A stretch of 64,000 nt of DNA from assembly GCA_031310005.1 (NCBI GenBank), contig CM062384.1:1426001-1490000 (forward strand), written 5' to 3'. This DNA comes from Dactylellina haptotyla (lineage: Eukaryota > Ascomycota > Orbiliomycetes > Orbiliales > Orbiliaceae). The notes beneath the pieces were generated by a model. It worked only from the letters and a program-made list of their open reading frames with translations. It did no database searches and was not told the DNA's origin. Of this stretch, positions 23,546-36,133 are shown piece by piece. The stretch's first letter is position 1, and each line of letters starts with the position of its first letter. The translations under genes were made by a program, and so were the position numbers.

Positions 23546-25867
23546 CATGCTTTATTGTTACAGTACAAGGACCTGGGCACATGCAAGGAGTGGGGGCAGA
23601 GAAATAGCACTTCTCGCTCCGAGGAGCCTGGTAGCGGACTGGGCGTTAACGGAATGACAGGTCAAGGCATATTCACTGAGACATATGGTTGCAACTAATG
23701 GTATACTTCGGTTGCTTTGTTGTCATCAGGAAAGTGCTAATGCTCTCCACATCAAGTCACATTATCATTGATTAGATCTTCTTTGACAGGGAACATGATC
23801 GAAGATAGCAATTCAAAACCTCTTTCTATAGATCTAGTCCCTAGTCCTGTTCAGCCGTTCGAAGAAAATGTGCTCATGCATATGCGCACCCGTTAGGTTA
23901 CAAAATATATTCTAACATTCTGTTGATTTCATACGTCAACTCGTTAGCGCCTGTCAAGACTATAATGGCCCCACGTTTCCAGCTTCTAGAAATCGTCGAT
24001 TCATCGTCCCAACATTTTTTTCAATGCTTAATTTGCTCCGAGAAATGCTCTCAAATCGGCGACGTTTCAAAATTCTCCGTACCTGCATATATGCCATTCT
24101 AGAGACCTGTCAACATGGAACGCTTGTTCTTTCCAGGTGAAGCAAGTCTGGCAGCTATACCGTTTTGTGAACAATAACTTACATGGTATTCAACTCAGGA
24201 CACCTCAAATATGGATGATTAACTTGGAATTCGGCATATAGCGGGGGGCGCGTCGACGTTAGGTTTACATAATTCAACCTAGGGTCATCGATCATGCTAC
24301 CGAAGGGTTGGGGGCTCCCCATCTGGATCCCCGATGCCGGCATTGCGGAGCCGTGTGATCACCAAAGCGGTTTCGCATTTACATCCTCTTGTTAAAGCCT
24401 CATGTGAAGATGGTACAGCTGCTTCATATGTCATGGCGTAGATCTGTATCCAAGGAACGGTCATATTTTCGGGGCATCATTTGTTGATAGAGATCGCTAT
24501 CCATGCCGCATCTCGGGCATATATGTTTCACAGCGCTTCGGAAAACCCACTTGCCATCCGGTTCCAGTTCCTGAAATTGCGAAATAATCGAAAAACATCG
24601 TATCCGATGATCAAAATACTTGGTCTAATGGTTTTCTAGGTTCCAAGATAAATAGACTTATCTTGGCTCTATCTTGAACATTTCCACCTGCATTGTATCT
24701 TACACTTGCCTATTTTAGACTTAAGTCGATTTTGTTATCAGATCACCTCGAAAAGGACGTCACCCTGGGCTGCAGCCTTGGCTAAAATATAGAGAAGTGG
24801 AGGAATATAACTAATCCGTAGATAGGGTATACGGCTTCTTTTCTCTTGATATCAAAGACTCGCATTTGTAATGCGAATGCATACGTATACCGCGTGGCAT
24901 ACAACTATCGATTATTGTGGATGCCTTTATCAAACTTCAATAGAAATACCTCAAATTGCGTAGAGGAACAGACGAGCCGATTTCTGATTTGAAAAGATAA
25001 TAAACTGGTAGCTAGTCATCGGGGCTCTCCCCTCCTAGGATATTGCTCCACTCCCTGTGTCACCGACTCAATGTCGCGATATCATGTCAAGAGCGAATAA
25101 TGGCTCGTAACTTGGGAGTAAGTTCCGTAAGCCCGATAAGTCCAGGATTGCCATACATAATCTCTCGTGCATTGGATGAGACACGGGCTTGCCAATATAC
25201 TGTTTCTCAAAGTAAGTCTGGTTCGGACGAAAATTTGCGCTTAATATCCCGTCAATTCTTTACTATCCCCTTGTAGCCTGATAAAGGCAGCTGCGGAATC
25301 TCTTTGTTGACACATATTCGTAAAACATTTCGTATTCCTCTCTGCGTAGAGATATATGCATACGTAAAATATCTATTTGCCTATTCTGGCGGGCCGTTGA
25401 TAGCACGCCGAACCGAGTTGCTCACATTATCTAATATCATACTGAACTCAAGAAATTTGATGGCTCAAAGTTGTTTCTCGGCTTCTCTAGACAGCTGCTA
25501 ATGTTGGGAACATGTGCTATATCCAAGTATGCAACAAAGTCATTTGTTTAGCATCTACACTTCTGCACTTTCCCTTTCTGAAATTGTCAGGCCACTCAGT
25601 GCAGAAACAGACTCTAGTAGTACAAGAAATTATACAGCTACCTTGCTCAATCAAAGCCGCTGGGGTTTTGTATTATTGGGTTTCTTGATTTCCGCCGAAG
25701 GTATGTTATATCTTCTGCCTTTACCTGTAAGTTGCTCATGCCTAGTCTTCTGAATCAAGGCAGAGTATGATCCTAAAAGCTTACAAAGGCTTCTAGCTAT
25801 TGTGTTTTGGTTTAGGTTCAAGACTAGCTTTCTAGAAACTTGTGGGAGTGCATACAGGTTGGTCGTG

Positions 25868-25913
25868 CACACGATGATAGGGTGGAGATTCACACGATGA
25901 TAGGGTGGAGATT
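25868..25913. repeat. Tandem duplication, 2 x 23 bp
   Basis: Two exact copies of a 23-bp unit starting cacacgatgataggg lie head to tail, followed by a partial cacaca. It is a recent local duplication in non-coding AT-rich sequence. Confidence 0.9.
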
Positions 25914-27805
25914 CACACAAAAGGCTTGTAAAATATTCTAAAGTGGGGATAAATATCCTAATATAAATCACTAAAACGGGGAACCAAGAGACAAAGAAGA
26001 TCATAGTATCGTCGGCCTCATATATATATAGCATTGCAAATAAAGCCTAGGTGTTTAGCAATATGATCGATTTCGGGGGTTACGTCTGCTTCTAAGTGCG
26101 ATTTATTAGGCGTTTAACCCCCAAAAGGGTGCTTCAAAAGGCGTAGGTATTCAATGGAATTCTCAATAACAATATCTCTTGGTATCGACTTCGTGTACCG
26201 AAAGCTAAAGGTAGAAATGAATAATATAAGATATAAAATAACCTTACGCTTCACCTTGAAACATAAGCTTAGAAAGAAAGAAAAACGCAGTTTGGGATTA
26301 TAAACAAGTATATCTATGTTGGTTATAAGTCACTCAATCTCCGTAATATTAAAGAAATGTGTAGTGGTTCACAGAGCAGAGGAAATCAATGAGAAGCCGC
26401 TAGCACCGGCCAAGTGCAACGGCGGTATAAATATTACAGGATATACTACAGGAAACAAATCATAAACCCACCTAAAGACGACAAGTTTAAGCCTAGAAGT
26501 ATTATACGCAACAAGCTAGGCACCTCAATAGGGTCATTCGGAATGTCTTATCAACTAAAGCGGCCAAACTACGATGCTTACCGACCAAAGACCGCCACAG
26601 AGTCGGCATCTGCAAACCATGAGATTCATAGAATGGAGGCGACTGTCAACGGTACAAGCAGTCAATTCGACCACTGCCTCGATAATAAGTTCCAGTTACC
26701 CTCAATCCCATGCACGATCGACAATAGCAATTCTGTGCAAATTCCATTGCCAACAACATTGCAGATAGAAGGCTAAATTAGTATATGGTTCGAGTTTTCT
26801 TCTTGTTATGTATCCATTGATCAAAGTTTTTCGGGTTTATTGTGTTCTAGATCCGCGTTCTATATTAAGGTGTTTCCTTTCGATAGGTTGGTTTAATGGA
26901 TTTGGCGTTGGCTGTGCAGCGACTTTGCTCGCTGAATATACTTTATAATGGAGGAAAATGTGAAATCCAAGCTTCGTGTTTGAGGTCTATGTCTAGAAAC
27001 GAGAATTTTAGACCCTCTGACCACCTTGTTCTATTTTAGGTTCTCCTATTTATTCTTATTTTATTCGGATTTGCCAACGCTATGATATGTCTGACTTTGA
27101 GGTATGTGAGGCCAGCTGTGCAACATGCCACATTTACTATAATTATAGATTTAAACGATTCATGATCGCGGCGAAAACCTGTTATATATTTCGACTTTGC
27201 TCCACGTGCCCTCTTCGTTGTATTCTGTTGCTTGTCACTCTTCGTATCGAATGGTATGGGATGGAGAAACCCGTTTTACGTGCTAAAAACCAGATACATC
27301 AACTAAGACGAAGGCTAAACTCCTGTCATCTAGTCATCACCATAACCGCTACAAGGAATTAAAGCGGCCTGCTGCATATTTCCAGGCGCATGAAATCTTG
27401 CATGCCTTCGGCGGCTAACTTGAGATCCCGTGTCCGCGTAACCTTAGATAGCGGCTCCGTCAATCCATGCCAACACTTTTCTGAATGGCACAACCTGCAG
27501 GGAAACTTATAAGGCGTTTTCTAAGGTGTACTTCGAACCGTTCTTCTAGAAGCGTGATTGGTCTCATATTTCCTAGGATTTGACCGAAGGAGGCTTGACA
27601 TTGGTTGAGGCAATGAATGCAGTGCGAATATGACATTTGGATGTAAGTTTCCCATATAGATCAATATATACACTGATTGCTTCAAGAGCTTCGTAATACA
27701 AAAACGCGCCACAAAAAAAATCGTTTCAACTTTTCAGTCCCTGGTTTCACTCGTTGTTTCCATATCAGTGTCCCCCATTGTATCAACCGTAAAAGTTGTC
27801 TTCGG

Positions 27806-28234
27806 TCATGCAAAGATAGACATTGCGGTTCTGACAGTAAATGCGGTCAGAACCCCAGAGCTCACAAGAAAAACCGCAAATCTAACGGGGATTCTATTGG
27901 TCAAACACTGCACCAAAGAATGCACAACCCGAACACCGACATATGCCCAGGCAATGTTCACATCGGTCTGAGTACCCGTTCCTAATTGTGCCAAAACTAA
28001 CGATATGGCATAGAATTGCAATGGCTGTTCCATGAGATTGTTGTAATTGTCGGCCTTCCAGCGGACGTCGGGTGGCATTGCTGCATTGAATTGCGCCGAA
28101 GTCATCTCGGGTTTCATCTGGAGGTTTGCTTTTTGGACGGCGGGGATACGAGTAGCATACATCCATCCCTCAATAACGAGCGTCCAGAGGTTGAGGCCGA
28201 CGACTGGGCCGAGAATCTGAGCCGTGGTAGCCAT
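27806..28234 (-). CDS. MAPEG-family membrane protein, 142 aa
   Basis: Single exon; the ATG at 28234 is the first in frame. The protein is hydrophobic with about four transmembrane segments: LGPVVGLNLWTLVIEGWMYATRI at the N-terminus, two central segments around QFYAISLVLAQLG and IAWAYVGVRVVHSLVQ, and a C-terminal segment ending in VRTAMSIFA. The motifs DNYNNLMEQPLQFYA and YVGVRVVHSL match MAPEG proteins (membrane-associated proteins in eicosanoid and glutathione metabolism, microsomal glutathione transferase-like), where the Asn/Glu/Arg residues line the glutathione site. Length is typical. A role in detoxification or lipid-peroxide reduction in the endoplasmic reticulum is inferred from the family. 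It lies alone between two large gaps. Confidence 0.88.
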   Translation of the reverse strand: MATTAQILGPVVGLNLWTLVIEGWMYATRIPAVQKANLQMKPEMTSAQFNAAMPPDVRWKADNYNNLMEQPLQFYAISLVLAQLGTGTQTDVNIAWAYVGVRVVHSLVQCLTNRIPVRFAVFLVSSGVLTAFTVRTAMSIFA

Positions 28235-30624
28235 TGAAAGAAGATAAAAATGTGAGTGAAAACAGCGGTGTTGCAGCTAGTGATTGAGCCTAGTTTGAAT
28301 GATTTTCAGACGCTTGCTTCCCGGAATATATAGGAAATCAAAGTAATACTGATTACTGTAGATGGATGAAATTTCCAATTGAAGCTCGAGGCGAATCCAA
28401 TGGGTTAATAAACAGTTTGTTTTGTATTTTGTTGCATTACCCCGGCGTCGTTCTACTCCGCATCGCTTGTAACCTAATTTTCCTCGGCGAGAATTCGATT
28501 GCATCCTCGGCCCCCGATTCTTAATTAGAGGTAGCCTTGTTGCACGAGGTTGGGCTCGATGAGCAAGTTTTTACATAACCATTCCGTTTGACCAAACTGG
28601 GTATTTCTAGCGACTTCGTTGCGTATCTGCATCCGCACTTTTGAGACAGCTCTCGGGGCGTTGTGCGCCCCGGCAGCCGAAAATACGTACACACATGCGT
28701 ATGTTCGTTTGGAAATCTTTTATAACTATCAGAAGTGCGTTGGGTGCAATAACCAGATTGCATATTTCGGCTTCACGGCGTACGTAATCATCGCTGGACG
28801 CTAGAGCGCCAAGGTTTCTTTGTATTATACAAATAATATACAACTTTCAGTATGGGTTGGCCTTGATGGAGGTCGAGGTCTGAAATGCCGACTTTTGGGG
28901 TTCTGGAACCCATCTCGTAATGGACCAAATATTCGACATTATAAATTTATAAAGAGCGATGGTAAACAATTCTCGGTAGTCCGACCCAGTTCGTAAGCCA
29001 CAAATATTTTGATAGGTTCTCAGGTAAATAAGGTGGCAGGCTTGTTTGAAGGGATAGAAGCGGGGAATATTGTATGGTGACGACCCAATAGATCAACATA
29101 TCTCGGTTTGAGCAATTGATAACAGATAAAGGCAGAAAGACAATCTGCCAATGGGTTGAAAGGGGTTTATATTCCCTGGTCAAAATGTAGTCCAATTAGA
29201 GTAAACTCATGTATTACTAAGGAGTCAAACTTTAAAGCATCGGTACCGTCTACCCTCAACCCATTGTTCACCATTCCCCGGCAACCAAATTCTGGTAAAG
29301 ATAAAAAATAGATTACATTTATAATATTTCAATATTTCTGAGCATCTTGTAATACCGAAGCGCCAGAGCCATGGAACCCCGGAAATTCATCTGCATTGTG
29401 CATAAGCCAATTCTTTGTGGAGAAATGAATATATCTGCAGGCTCGCTCGATTTTTGGCGCCCTGAACTAACTGCTGGGCGCAAAAACTGCCCAAGCTTAG
29501 CCCATTTCCCTCCGTCATCCTCAAAGTGGCCGTCCGCTGAAGCATCATGACAGGACCCACTCTCTCTCTCTCTCATGTTCTCGCAATGCCGCTGCCACAC
29601 TTATAAAAACAATTATTCCGTAAGCACCGACTGGTCGCGAGAGCTCGGTTTGCGAGCCTAACTGTCGAAGATGCGTCATTTCCGCCAGCTGGGCCTGAGG
29701 GATGGAGCATTTTTCTAAGCGCCTTTCGCTTTTTTGGTTCCTGGCGAAGTTTCCACATTCTGCCAAACTCTTCTTGCCAAGTCTGTTGAACCCAGCCGGA
29801 CGGGTAAGGTCCGAGTTCCAGCATTCAGGCCCTTTGAGGAAAAGAGAGACACGAAAAACAGATTTGTATCTATCTTTAGCGCTCCTGAGTGGCCCGCCAG
29901 AAGGTTTACGTCGAAGTTGTCTGCAGCCGTACAATAATAATAATAATCATCCTGCCCCCTTTGCCCCTTGCCCGTCCGCAAGCAATGGCAATAGGGACCT
30001 CGCAGAGAGCAGACCAACCATGTGTAACTTCCCTGGTCCCGCGAGACCTTCGTACTTGTGACTAGACCCAGTTGATCCTAACGCCTCGACGCCGGCCCAG
30101 CCAATCACAGCGCCGGGTCCGCCATATCAGCTGCGGGGAGCTTGCAGGAAAACAAGCAAGCAAAAATTATTTCCCTATCGTCGAGCAGAGACAATGCCAT
30201 TATTTGACGACTACATCTCCTTCTCCTCTTTCAACCTTTTTCTCTCTCTCGATCGTGTCTTTTTCTTCCTTTCCTTCCTTCCTCTCCTTTAATCCCTAGA
30301 CCATTCGTAGCAGCGTCGAGTAACATCCCCACCGAGGTGTTTGCCGCAGTTGTACCCGTATTAATACATCCTGCCCCGTCAGAGTCTACACGACAAATCT
30401 GGAAGCTCGCGGTGTCTGAGCGATAAAACCGCGCAAGACGCTCAAGCCCATCTCCTTCGAACCTTCTCTACGCCAAAAAAATCCTCTATCATACGGAAAA
30501 AACCCCCATCTACGACTGATTCCTCGTAGGCTCCTGTCAGCATACTCGTAGATCTACTTCCCAAGGATACACCTGTGCCGGCCTGCGAAGACGGGCCCAA
30601 CGTAGTCTGACAGTCCGATCCAAC
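28235..30624. other. 2.4-kb intergenic region
   Basis: No supported gene. It holds the promoter of the MAPEG gene and, on the other side, that of the DUF7514 gene. There is a (TC)7 run at 29561-29574 and a run of taa/taat triplets near 29936. All open frames are under 130 codons and look like chance. Confidence 0.5.
30215..30290 (+). promoter_or_regulatory. Pyrimidine-rich tract upstream of DUF7514 gene
   Basis: A nearly continuous C/T stretch of about 75 nt lies 330-410 nt before the ATG at 30625. Such CT tracts are common just upstream of transcription starts in filamentous fungi. The assignment rests on composition and position only. Confidence 0.4.
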
Positions 30625-33131
30625 ATGGCGCACCTTCGACGAAACCTCAATAACTCCCCGCCACCAATGTCGCCCGCGACCACAAATGCGCACAACTTCT
30701 ACAATACCTTCGCCCCTAGGCGAGGGGGTGCCGCCAGTCCTCCTCCCTCGATCTATCCCCCCTCCATGAGCACCCAGCCCTCAAATGTCAACCTCCCACC
30801 GTCCCGTCCGGCATCCGCCATGCCCTCGCAAAGTGCGGCCAACTCTAACGCCTTCTATCAAAACACCGGCTCGAACTATGTCAACGCCCAATATTACCGC
30901 GATGTAAACCCGCAATCACCGCAGCTGCAACCGGGCTACGGTAGCATGGACATCGGTACGGACAGGCAGCGAGGAGTTGCCCCGCCTCCACCCCCGCCGC
31001 TGACAGGCATCCCGCCAAAATCGTCAGCGTACGTCAACCGGCCGATACAGAGTGCCACCTACGCCCCGAATCACCCAAGCTACGGCCGCCCCTCCCCGCC
31101 GCCGCTAAATATAAACAACATCAACGGTTCGTATAATTCTGCAGGATCGGCTATACGGCGTCCTGCGTCGGCGGCTGGAACGACGACGAGAATGCCTGGC
31201 GCGTTCCCGGACGAGATGATACGTGAGCAATCGCCGCGGAACGATCTGCCGCTGAGGAATATGAACAATGCGAATATCGTCGGGATCAAAGCTGCTGCGA
31301 GGCAGCGGGATCAAGTTCTCGAGCAACCGGAGGAGGAGGGCGAGGTGCCCCGGTCCGATAGCTTTTGGGGTGATCTTTTCGACAAGAGCCAGAACCCGCC
31401 AATCGCAACAGTGACGCTGTCGCATTTTCTGCGAGGAATTGCAGAATACATAGTAAGTTTCGAATATAAAGGAAGGAAAGAAGAAGAAAAAGGGTTAGTA
31501 ATAGAAGGCTAATGGCTCTAATCTTTCCAGATAACGGAATTCGAACCGAAAAGCTCGATAGTGATAACCCCACCCAAGATGCTGGCGTTTTATACTAAAT
31601 TTAAAGCACCCGGCGGTGAACGACTGGATTGGTCGAGTAAGTCAAGAAAAATCGGAGATAATCTTAATGTTTTACAGGTCGGGAACTTACAGAAATAAAC
31701 TTTTGAACTACAGATTTCTTTCTCGGCCGCCCTGTGAAAGCACTATCCGAAGTTTATCAGGCACTCAACTGCCACCATCATTTGGTGCCACCAAAGGACT
31801 CGTCTTCGTCCCCTCCAACCGTACCAAGTCTAACACCGCAAGGTTTCGAACGATGGATGACCATTCAAATTCTGTCAGATCCAGATCTGGAGGCGAAGCG
31901 GTTGATTACCTTGCTCAAACAGAGCCCTATCCAGAACCCCTTCGAGAGAGACCCTATGCTGCGAAGATTCCCAAAGACGCTTTCTAGAGAATCGTTCCCA
32001 AAATTTGCAGACGGTGATACTCGACGACTGTGGGATCTATTCGTCCCAGATGACGAAGCGGCACCCGCGGCCACCCCCAGAGCAGGAGGCAACCAGGTAC
32101 CAGGTCGAAGCGCGGATCAAGAACAAAAAGAGCGTGAACAACGAGAACGAGAGCGCGAGCGGGACCAACGTGTGCTCGAAGTCCTGCAGGACCGTGACGC
32201 AGATAACAGGTCCATCACACCCCGCGGAAACGCAGGCGGCGGATACGTCCCACCACCTATCATCGACGACGAACCGATCCCAGAACACCTTCGGAGTGAC
32301 AGAGGGTACGAGAGCAGACCGCCCCCGCCGATTCCCAACGACAATGGAATCGAAAGGGAGCGTAGCCCTTACTCCCGTACCATGCCGCTGAGGAGAGATG
32401 AGGTCACCCGCGGGGACTACGATGATGATGAATACGATCAGATCAATCATGCGTTCGGCTACGAGGCCGCGAAAGCACCAATATCGTCACCGAGACCGGC
32501 CGGTCCTTCGGTCCCACCGAAGACGGGCCCGATGGCTCCTCCGAAGCGGGACGACAAACGGATGTCGGACTTTGACCGCGAAGAGGAAGATCTCTATAAA
32601 GTCATGGAGGCCAAACGTGCTGAGATCGCAGCTATTGAAGAGCGTTTGAACAAGCAAGCTCACTCTCTAGTCCAGGAGCAACATATCCCCATGCCGAGCG
32701 GGCCTGAGATGATGTCGCCGGATCTAGCTGAGGGTTACGATTCAGACGAGGAGGCAGCGATCCGCCAGCGTGCTGAGGAAGACTGGGACCGCGAGGCCCG
32801 CGAGCGTGAGAAGTGGGTTGAAGCCCGTCGACGTAAGTTAGAGATGGAGAGCAGAGGCGAAGGTGATTATGATGCGGATTTCCAGGTTGCCACTCCGGTT
32901 AGCCATTATTCGTGGAGAGAGAGTTATACATCGCCTGCACCGGTTGTGGTGAAGAGAAACACGCCTCAGAACTTCAATGCGGGGAGGACGAGGCTCAGCG
33001 GTGGTGGGGAGTGGGAGGAGTTCAGAGTTGACGAAGCGCCGAGCGGTAGGAGGGCAAGCGTGAGCCATGGGCACGACCGGTCGTATTCCGGTGGGAGCTC
33101 CGGATGGCCGCGAGATCATTATGCCAAGTGA
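30625..33131 (+). CDS. DUF7514-domain protein with disordered flanks, 783 aa
   Basis: Exons 30625-31452, 31531-31636 and 31714-33131, totalling 2352 nt. Both donors are GTAAGT. Residues 1-240 are Pro/Ser/Asn-rich and disordered. The conserved domain runs from about 247 (SFWGDLFDKSQNPP) through HFLRGIAEYI, ITEFEPKSSIVITPPKML and FLGRPVKALSEVYQAL to about 415 (DTRRLWDLFVPDD); all three exons contribute to it. This matches the fungal DUF7514 family, whose function is not known. After it come Arg/Glu-rich charged repeats (EQKEREQRERERERD), proline-rich patches (PSVPPKTGP) and a coiled-coil region near 630-720. The architecture, with SH3-ligand-like PP patches and coiled coils, suggests a scaffold protein. 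That role is inference. Confidence 0.85.
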
Positions 33132-33586
33132 GCTTTGAATTCTCTGTTATGACGACGATGATGAATCTGGAGTTCTGGAAATGTAGAGAGGAGGTGCTTT
33201 TTTTGGGCTTGATGAATTTTGGCGGACGATATATATAATTTCTTTGTAATAATAATATTTGCTTGGTTGATGTCTTGTTTGATATTCGATATCTCTTTTC
33301 AGCGTGCATTTTGTAGTCCTTCCATTACCTGTTTGGTTATATATTATCTCGGTTTTTTTCACTTTCGATTCAATTTGTACATATTTTACGACTTTCAAAA
33401 GAACTGTTTTTGCGCGACTGATTTGGGAAGGGAAGATTTCCTGAATTTCAATAAAAAATTATATACAGGTGGAACGCAGGTGACAAGAATAACCAGCGCC
33501 GAGACATTTCCTTCCGAACCTTTTAATTATTTGTTTCTTCGTTTATTTTATTTCTTTATTTATTTGTTTATTTGTTTATTAAAAGT
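33132..33586. other. Convergent 3' intergenic region
   Basis: 455 nt of AT-rich sequence between convergent genes, with repeated ttta/tttg words at 33531-33585. It is likely two 3' untranslated regions. An open frame continuing across the next gene on the plus strand is a shadow. Confidence 0.5.
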
Positions 33587-33970
33587 TTATACAGCCAACG
33601 GTTTGATCATCGGAAATAGTCTCTGCGCGGCGACGGCCGTATCGTTGGGAGTGGAGTTGAATCCCAACTTGATGTCCGCATCGTGCTCTCTGATGACGTT
33701 GACGGTGCGTTCGAAGTGCTCGGTCAATGCGGGGTTGCCTCTGACGCCCATTCCGATGATGACGGCGTCCCAGTGCTTTTCGTTGAGTCTGGCTTGGAAC
33801 TTGTCCATCTCGTCGGGCTCGAAGAAGCAGGTTTCGGTGTCGAAGCCGGCGGCGACGCTGTCGGGGACGGCCTGGTCGAGGGCCTTGGCAAGGGCATCGC
33901 GGTCGATGTGGGCGGGGATGTGGGAGGATTGGGGAGTGAGCCCGATGTAGAGGATCGAAGGGGCCTTCAT
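33587..33970 (-). CDS. Small Rossmann-like protein of unknown function, 127 aa
   Basis: Single exon with an ATG at 33970. I do not recognise a named family. The alternation of hydrophobic strands and helices (SILYIGLTP, WDAVIIGMGVRGNPALTEHF, ADIKLGFNSTPNDTAVAAQRLFPM) suggests a small alpha/beta fold of the type common in fungal and bacterial uncharacterised proteins. It has no signal peptide and no membrane segment. Codon use is GC-rich at third positions, unlike the AT-rich flanks, which supports real coding. It is convergent with the DUF7514 gene. Confidence 0.72.
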   Translation of the reverse strand: MKAPSILYIGLTPQSSHIPAHIDRDALAKALDQAVPDSVAAGFDTETCFFEPDEMDKFQARLNEKHWDAVIIGMGVRGNPALTEHFERTVNVIREHDADIKLGFNSTPNDTAVAAQRLFPMIKPLAV

Positions 33971-34831
33971 TTTTGGTTTTTATTAAGACTGACGCTTGCA
34001 ATTATTCAATTACGAGATTTAGGGATGCTTTATATATTGCGAGAGGGTGTGGTTGTGTGATATGCTGTTGTGATCTGGTATATGATGGTGATTATCTCGA
34101 TTTGCAGACTGGATTTGAGCTCTTTTATATCTACAGCCTTACTCCCAGTTCCCGACTCAGGCACCTGTCACCCCCCCGAGAAGCGAGCACATGTACGTGC
34201 TGGTGTCCGTACTGGAACTAACGAAGATGCATCTGAAGCCAGTCCGGCGGGCCTTGTTTCGATCGAGGTTGTGTTGCAATTACGTCGTCGGTGGGCTCGA
34301 AAGCGAGCTGACTAATTGGGACAGGTCGGCCCAACCTGCGTCTACCGCTGGCCTCCGTCGGGCTGTCTGGTTCCACCTGCTCGAGCTAGCCAACAGGCCA
34401 GCCAGCAGCCAGCAGCCAAGATGCCCTCGCTGCTCTCTTGCTCTCTCGGACCCTCTCGGCCGATTTCCACGGGCTCTTGGTCGTGCTAGCTGGGCTTCGC
34501 GGTTCTTGGTGGAGGTGTTGCAGCTGCCGCCCTTGCAGCCGAGACCCCTTTCTTGCGTACTCGCTCCGACTCAGGTCGCGAACCACCTTCCACCTTCCTC
34601 TCCATCAAGAAAAAAATCTTTGTCACCGCGGCCGAGAGAACGTAATCTCAATATCTCCACGATCGTTATTTCCGAATAGTAGTAATCTCAGTCCTTACAC
34701 CGTTCCTTCGCACGTCGTCAGCTGGACTGTTACGATCAGAGCAAAACACGCTCCAGAATCCACGGACTCAACAGCTAACCCCGGCATCTCCTCCTCAGGC
34801 CGAGTATCACCGTTATTAATCACATATCACC
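33971..34831. other. Shared upstream region of two divergent genes
   Basis: 860 nt between divergent genes. The central part (34330-34640) is C/T-rich with ccagcagccagcag-type short repeats near 34390-34420, consistent with a promoter and 5' leader of the secreted protein at 34832. Two long plus-strand frames (34191-34679 and 34438-34914) are Ser/Arg/Leu-rich and I consider them chance. Confidence 0.45.
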
Positions 34832-35520
34832 ATGCGTTTCTCAAGCATTGTGGCCATTGGGTCCTCCGTCCTCCCTGCCCTCACCGCAGCGAGCGTCGTC
34901 GGCAGCAACCCTGAGCACATGGCCGGCGTCGAAATGCCCGACTTCTCGAACCCTTACCGTCGCCCCTCTTTCGACGAGCACCGCTTCCCACCCCCACCCG
35001 TTGTCCTCAGCGAGGAAAAGCTCCTGAGGAAACGTCAGAGCGGCTCCGCCAACTTTATGGTCCACATGTGCCGCGATGCCACTCAGGCCAGCTGCGACCC
35101 CGTCTGGGTCTCCTCCGCCCAATACTGCTACGACAACGAGCACTGGTTCGGCTGGAGTGGCGATCCGGGAACTTTCATCAGCGCGAAGATCGAGGGCACC
35201 ATGTGTTGCGCCTTCTTCACTGACAAGACCTGCAACAAGGCCGGCGGACACGTCGGATGGGGCGCTAAGATTTGTGGGGACGACTCAGGAGACGCCTTGA
35301 TCGTGAACAAAGCCGGTACCATCTTCTCGTGGATGTGCAACATCCCATACGGAAGCGCGAACGTCGCTATGGATTCCTCGCCAGCAGATGTCAGGGCTGT
35401 CCCCTCCGGTGCTGGCGCTGCTCCGGTTGCTACCCAGGTATACCATATCTCTTCCCCTCCTTTCAATCCGCGCTCGTTTGTATGACATGCTAACAGCCCC
35501 TCTCACAGTATGCACCTTAA
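34832..35520 (+). CDS. Secreted cysteine-rich protein with Kex2 propeptide, effector-like, 205 aa
   Basis: Exon 1 34832-35437 and exon 2 35509-35520 (only 12 nt, coding for the last three residues and stop). An N-terminal signal peptide, MRFSSIVAIGSSVLPALTA, is followed by a Pro-rich propeptide ending in LLRKRQ at residues 64-69, a clear Kex2 site. The mature part has eight cysteines (MCRD, ASCDP, YCYD, TMCCAF, TCNK, KICGD, WMCN) in about 137 residues. This is the usual layout of a small secreted disulfide-rich fungal protein. No known fold or activity can be assigned. If the intron is not removed, the protein ends after another 15 residues, so two C-termini are possible. It is the first of five secreted-protein genes in this part of the window. 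Confidence 0.85.
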
Positions 35521-36133
35521 GCAGCACGAATCTAAAATATCGGACTCCCTTTTTACGGATAGGGCCCTACTCCGGTACAAGTTATATCTCAATAATGGCA
35601 TTCTACCCAGGTTAACGGTACGGTTTTTGGTTTCTGGTTTTGGGAGCATGGCATCTTTTTTTGTATTTGTACGGAACGGTAAATAAACTGAGCGGCTTGC
35701 TGCCTTTTGCGCGTCCTCTATTACTCCAATATATATATCGTCCCTTTTTTGGCTATTATTAAATCCGGACACCCCCTCTCCTCTTTTAAACGGCTGGATT
35801 GTGGTGTGGAGCCCCAGTCTTCTAGCGCATTCAAGCCATCGGCGGGCTGCAGCCCAACGTCATAGAACAAGGGCTGCAGAGTCACGATGTAGCCCCGTAG
35901 ACTGAAGCACCGAAACCAGCCTCCTCCTCCTCCTCCTTCTACCCCTCGATTTATATCTTCCCTCTTTCCCAAGTAGATAACCTCTGTACCACCGTGATAT
36001 AAACGTTTCCCAGCCGATCACAGCTTCTCTCGGCTTCTGTTCCACGAGTCGTTTCGCTTCTCATTCCCCGGATCAAACGGATCGCTCCCGTATTTTTAGT
36101 GGTGTTTGCGCGCCGCAACTCAGACCGGAAGCG
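35521..36133. other. Intergenic between two secreted-protein genes
   Basis: About 610 nt. It includes a cctcct-type repeat at 35922-35943 and a moderately CT-rich stretch before the ATG at 36134. No coding sequence is supported; it holds the terminator of one plus-strand gene and the promoter of the next. Confidence 0.5.

Larger units (their letters stand above)
20892..27805. other. 6.9-kb gene desert
   Basis: The largest gap in the window. All open frames are under 130 codons with unstructured, Arg/Ser/His-rich translations and no family resemblance. The composition is patchy: a GC-richer part at 21600-22500 lies next to AT-rich parts (22840-23200, 24600-27100). It includes a 16-bp palindrome at 23530 and a 23-bp tandem duplication at 25868. 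An old, eroded transposon is possible but I cannot identify one by eye. Confidence 0.55.

Noticed and set aside
33219-33950. Plus-strand open frame of 243 codons
   Set aside because: It runs through a 3' region and then antisense through the small minus-strand gene at 33587-33970. Its translation changes from Phe-rich AT-driven sequence to a mirror of the real gene.
34191-34914. Overlapping plus-strand frames of 162 and 158 codons
   Set aside because: Ser/Arg/Leu-rich low-complexity translations in a CT-rich promoter, partly overlapping the real secreted-protein gene in another frame.
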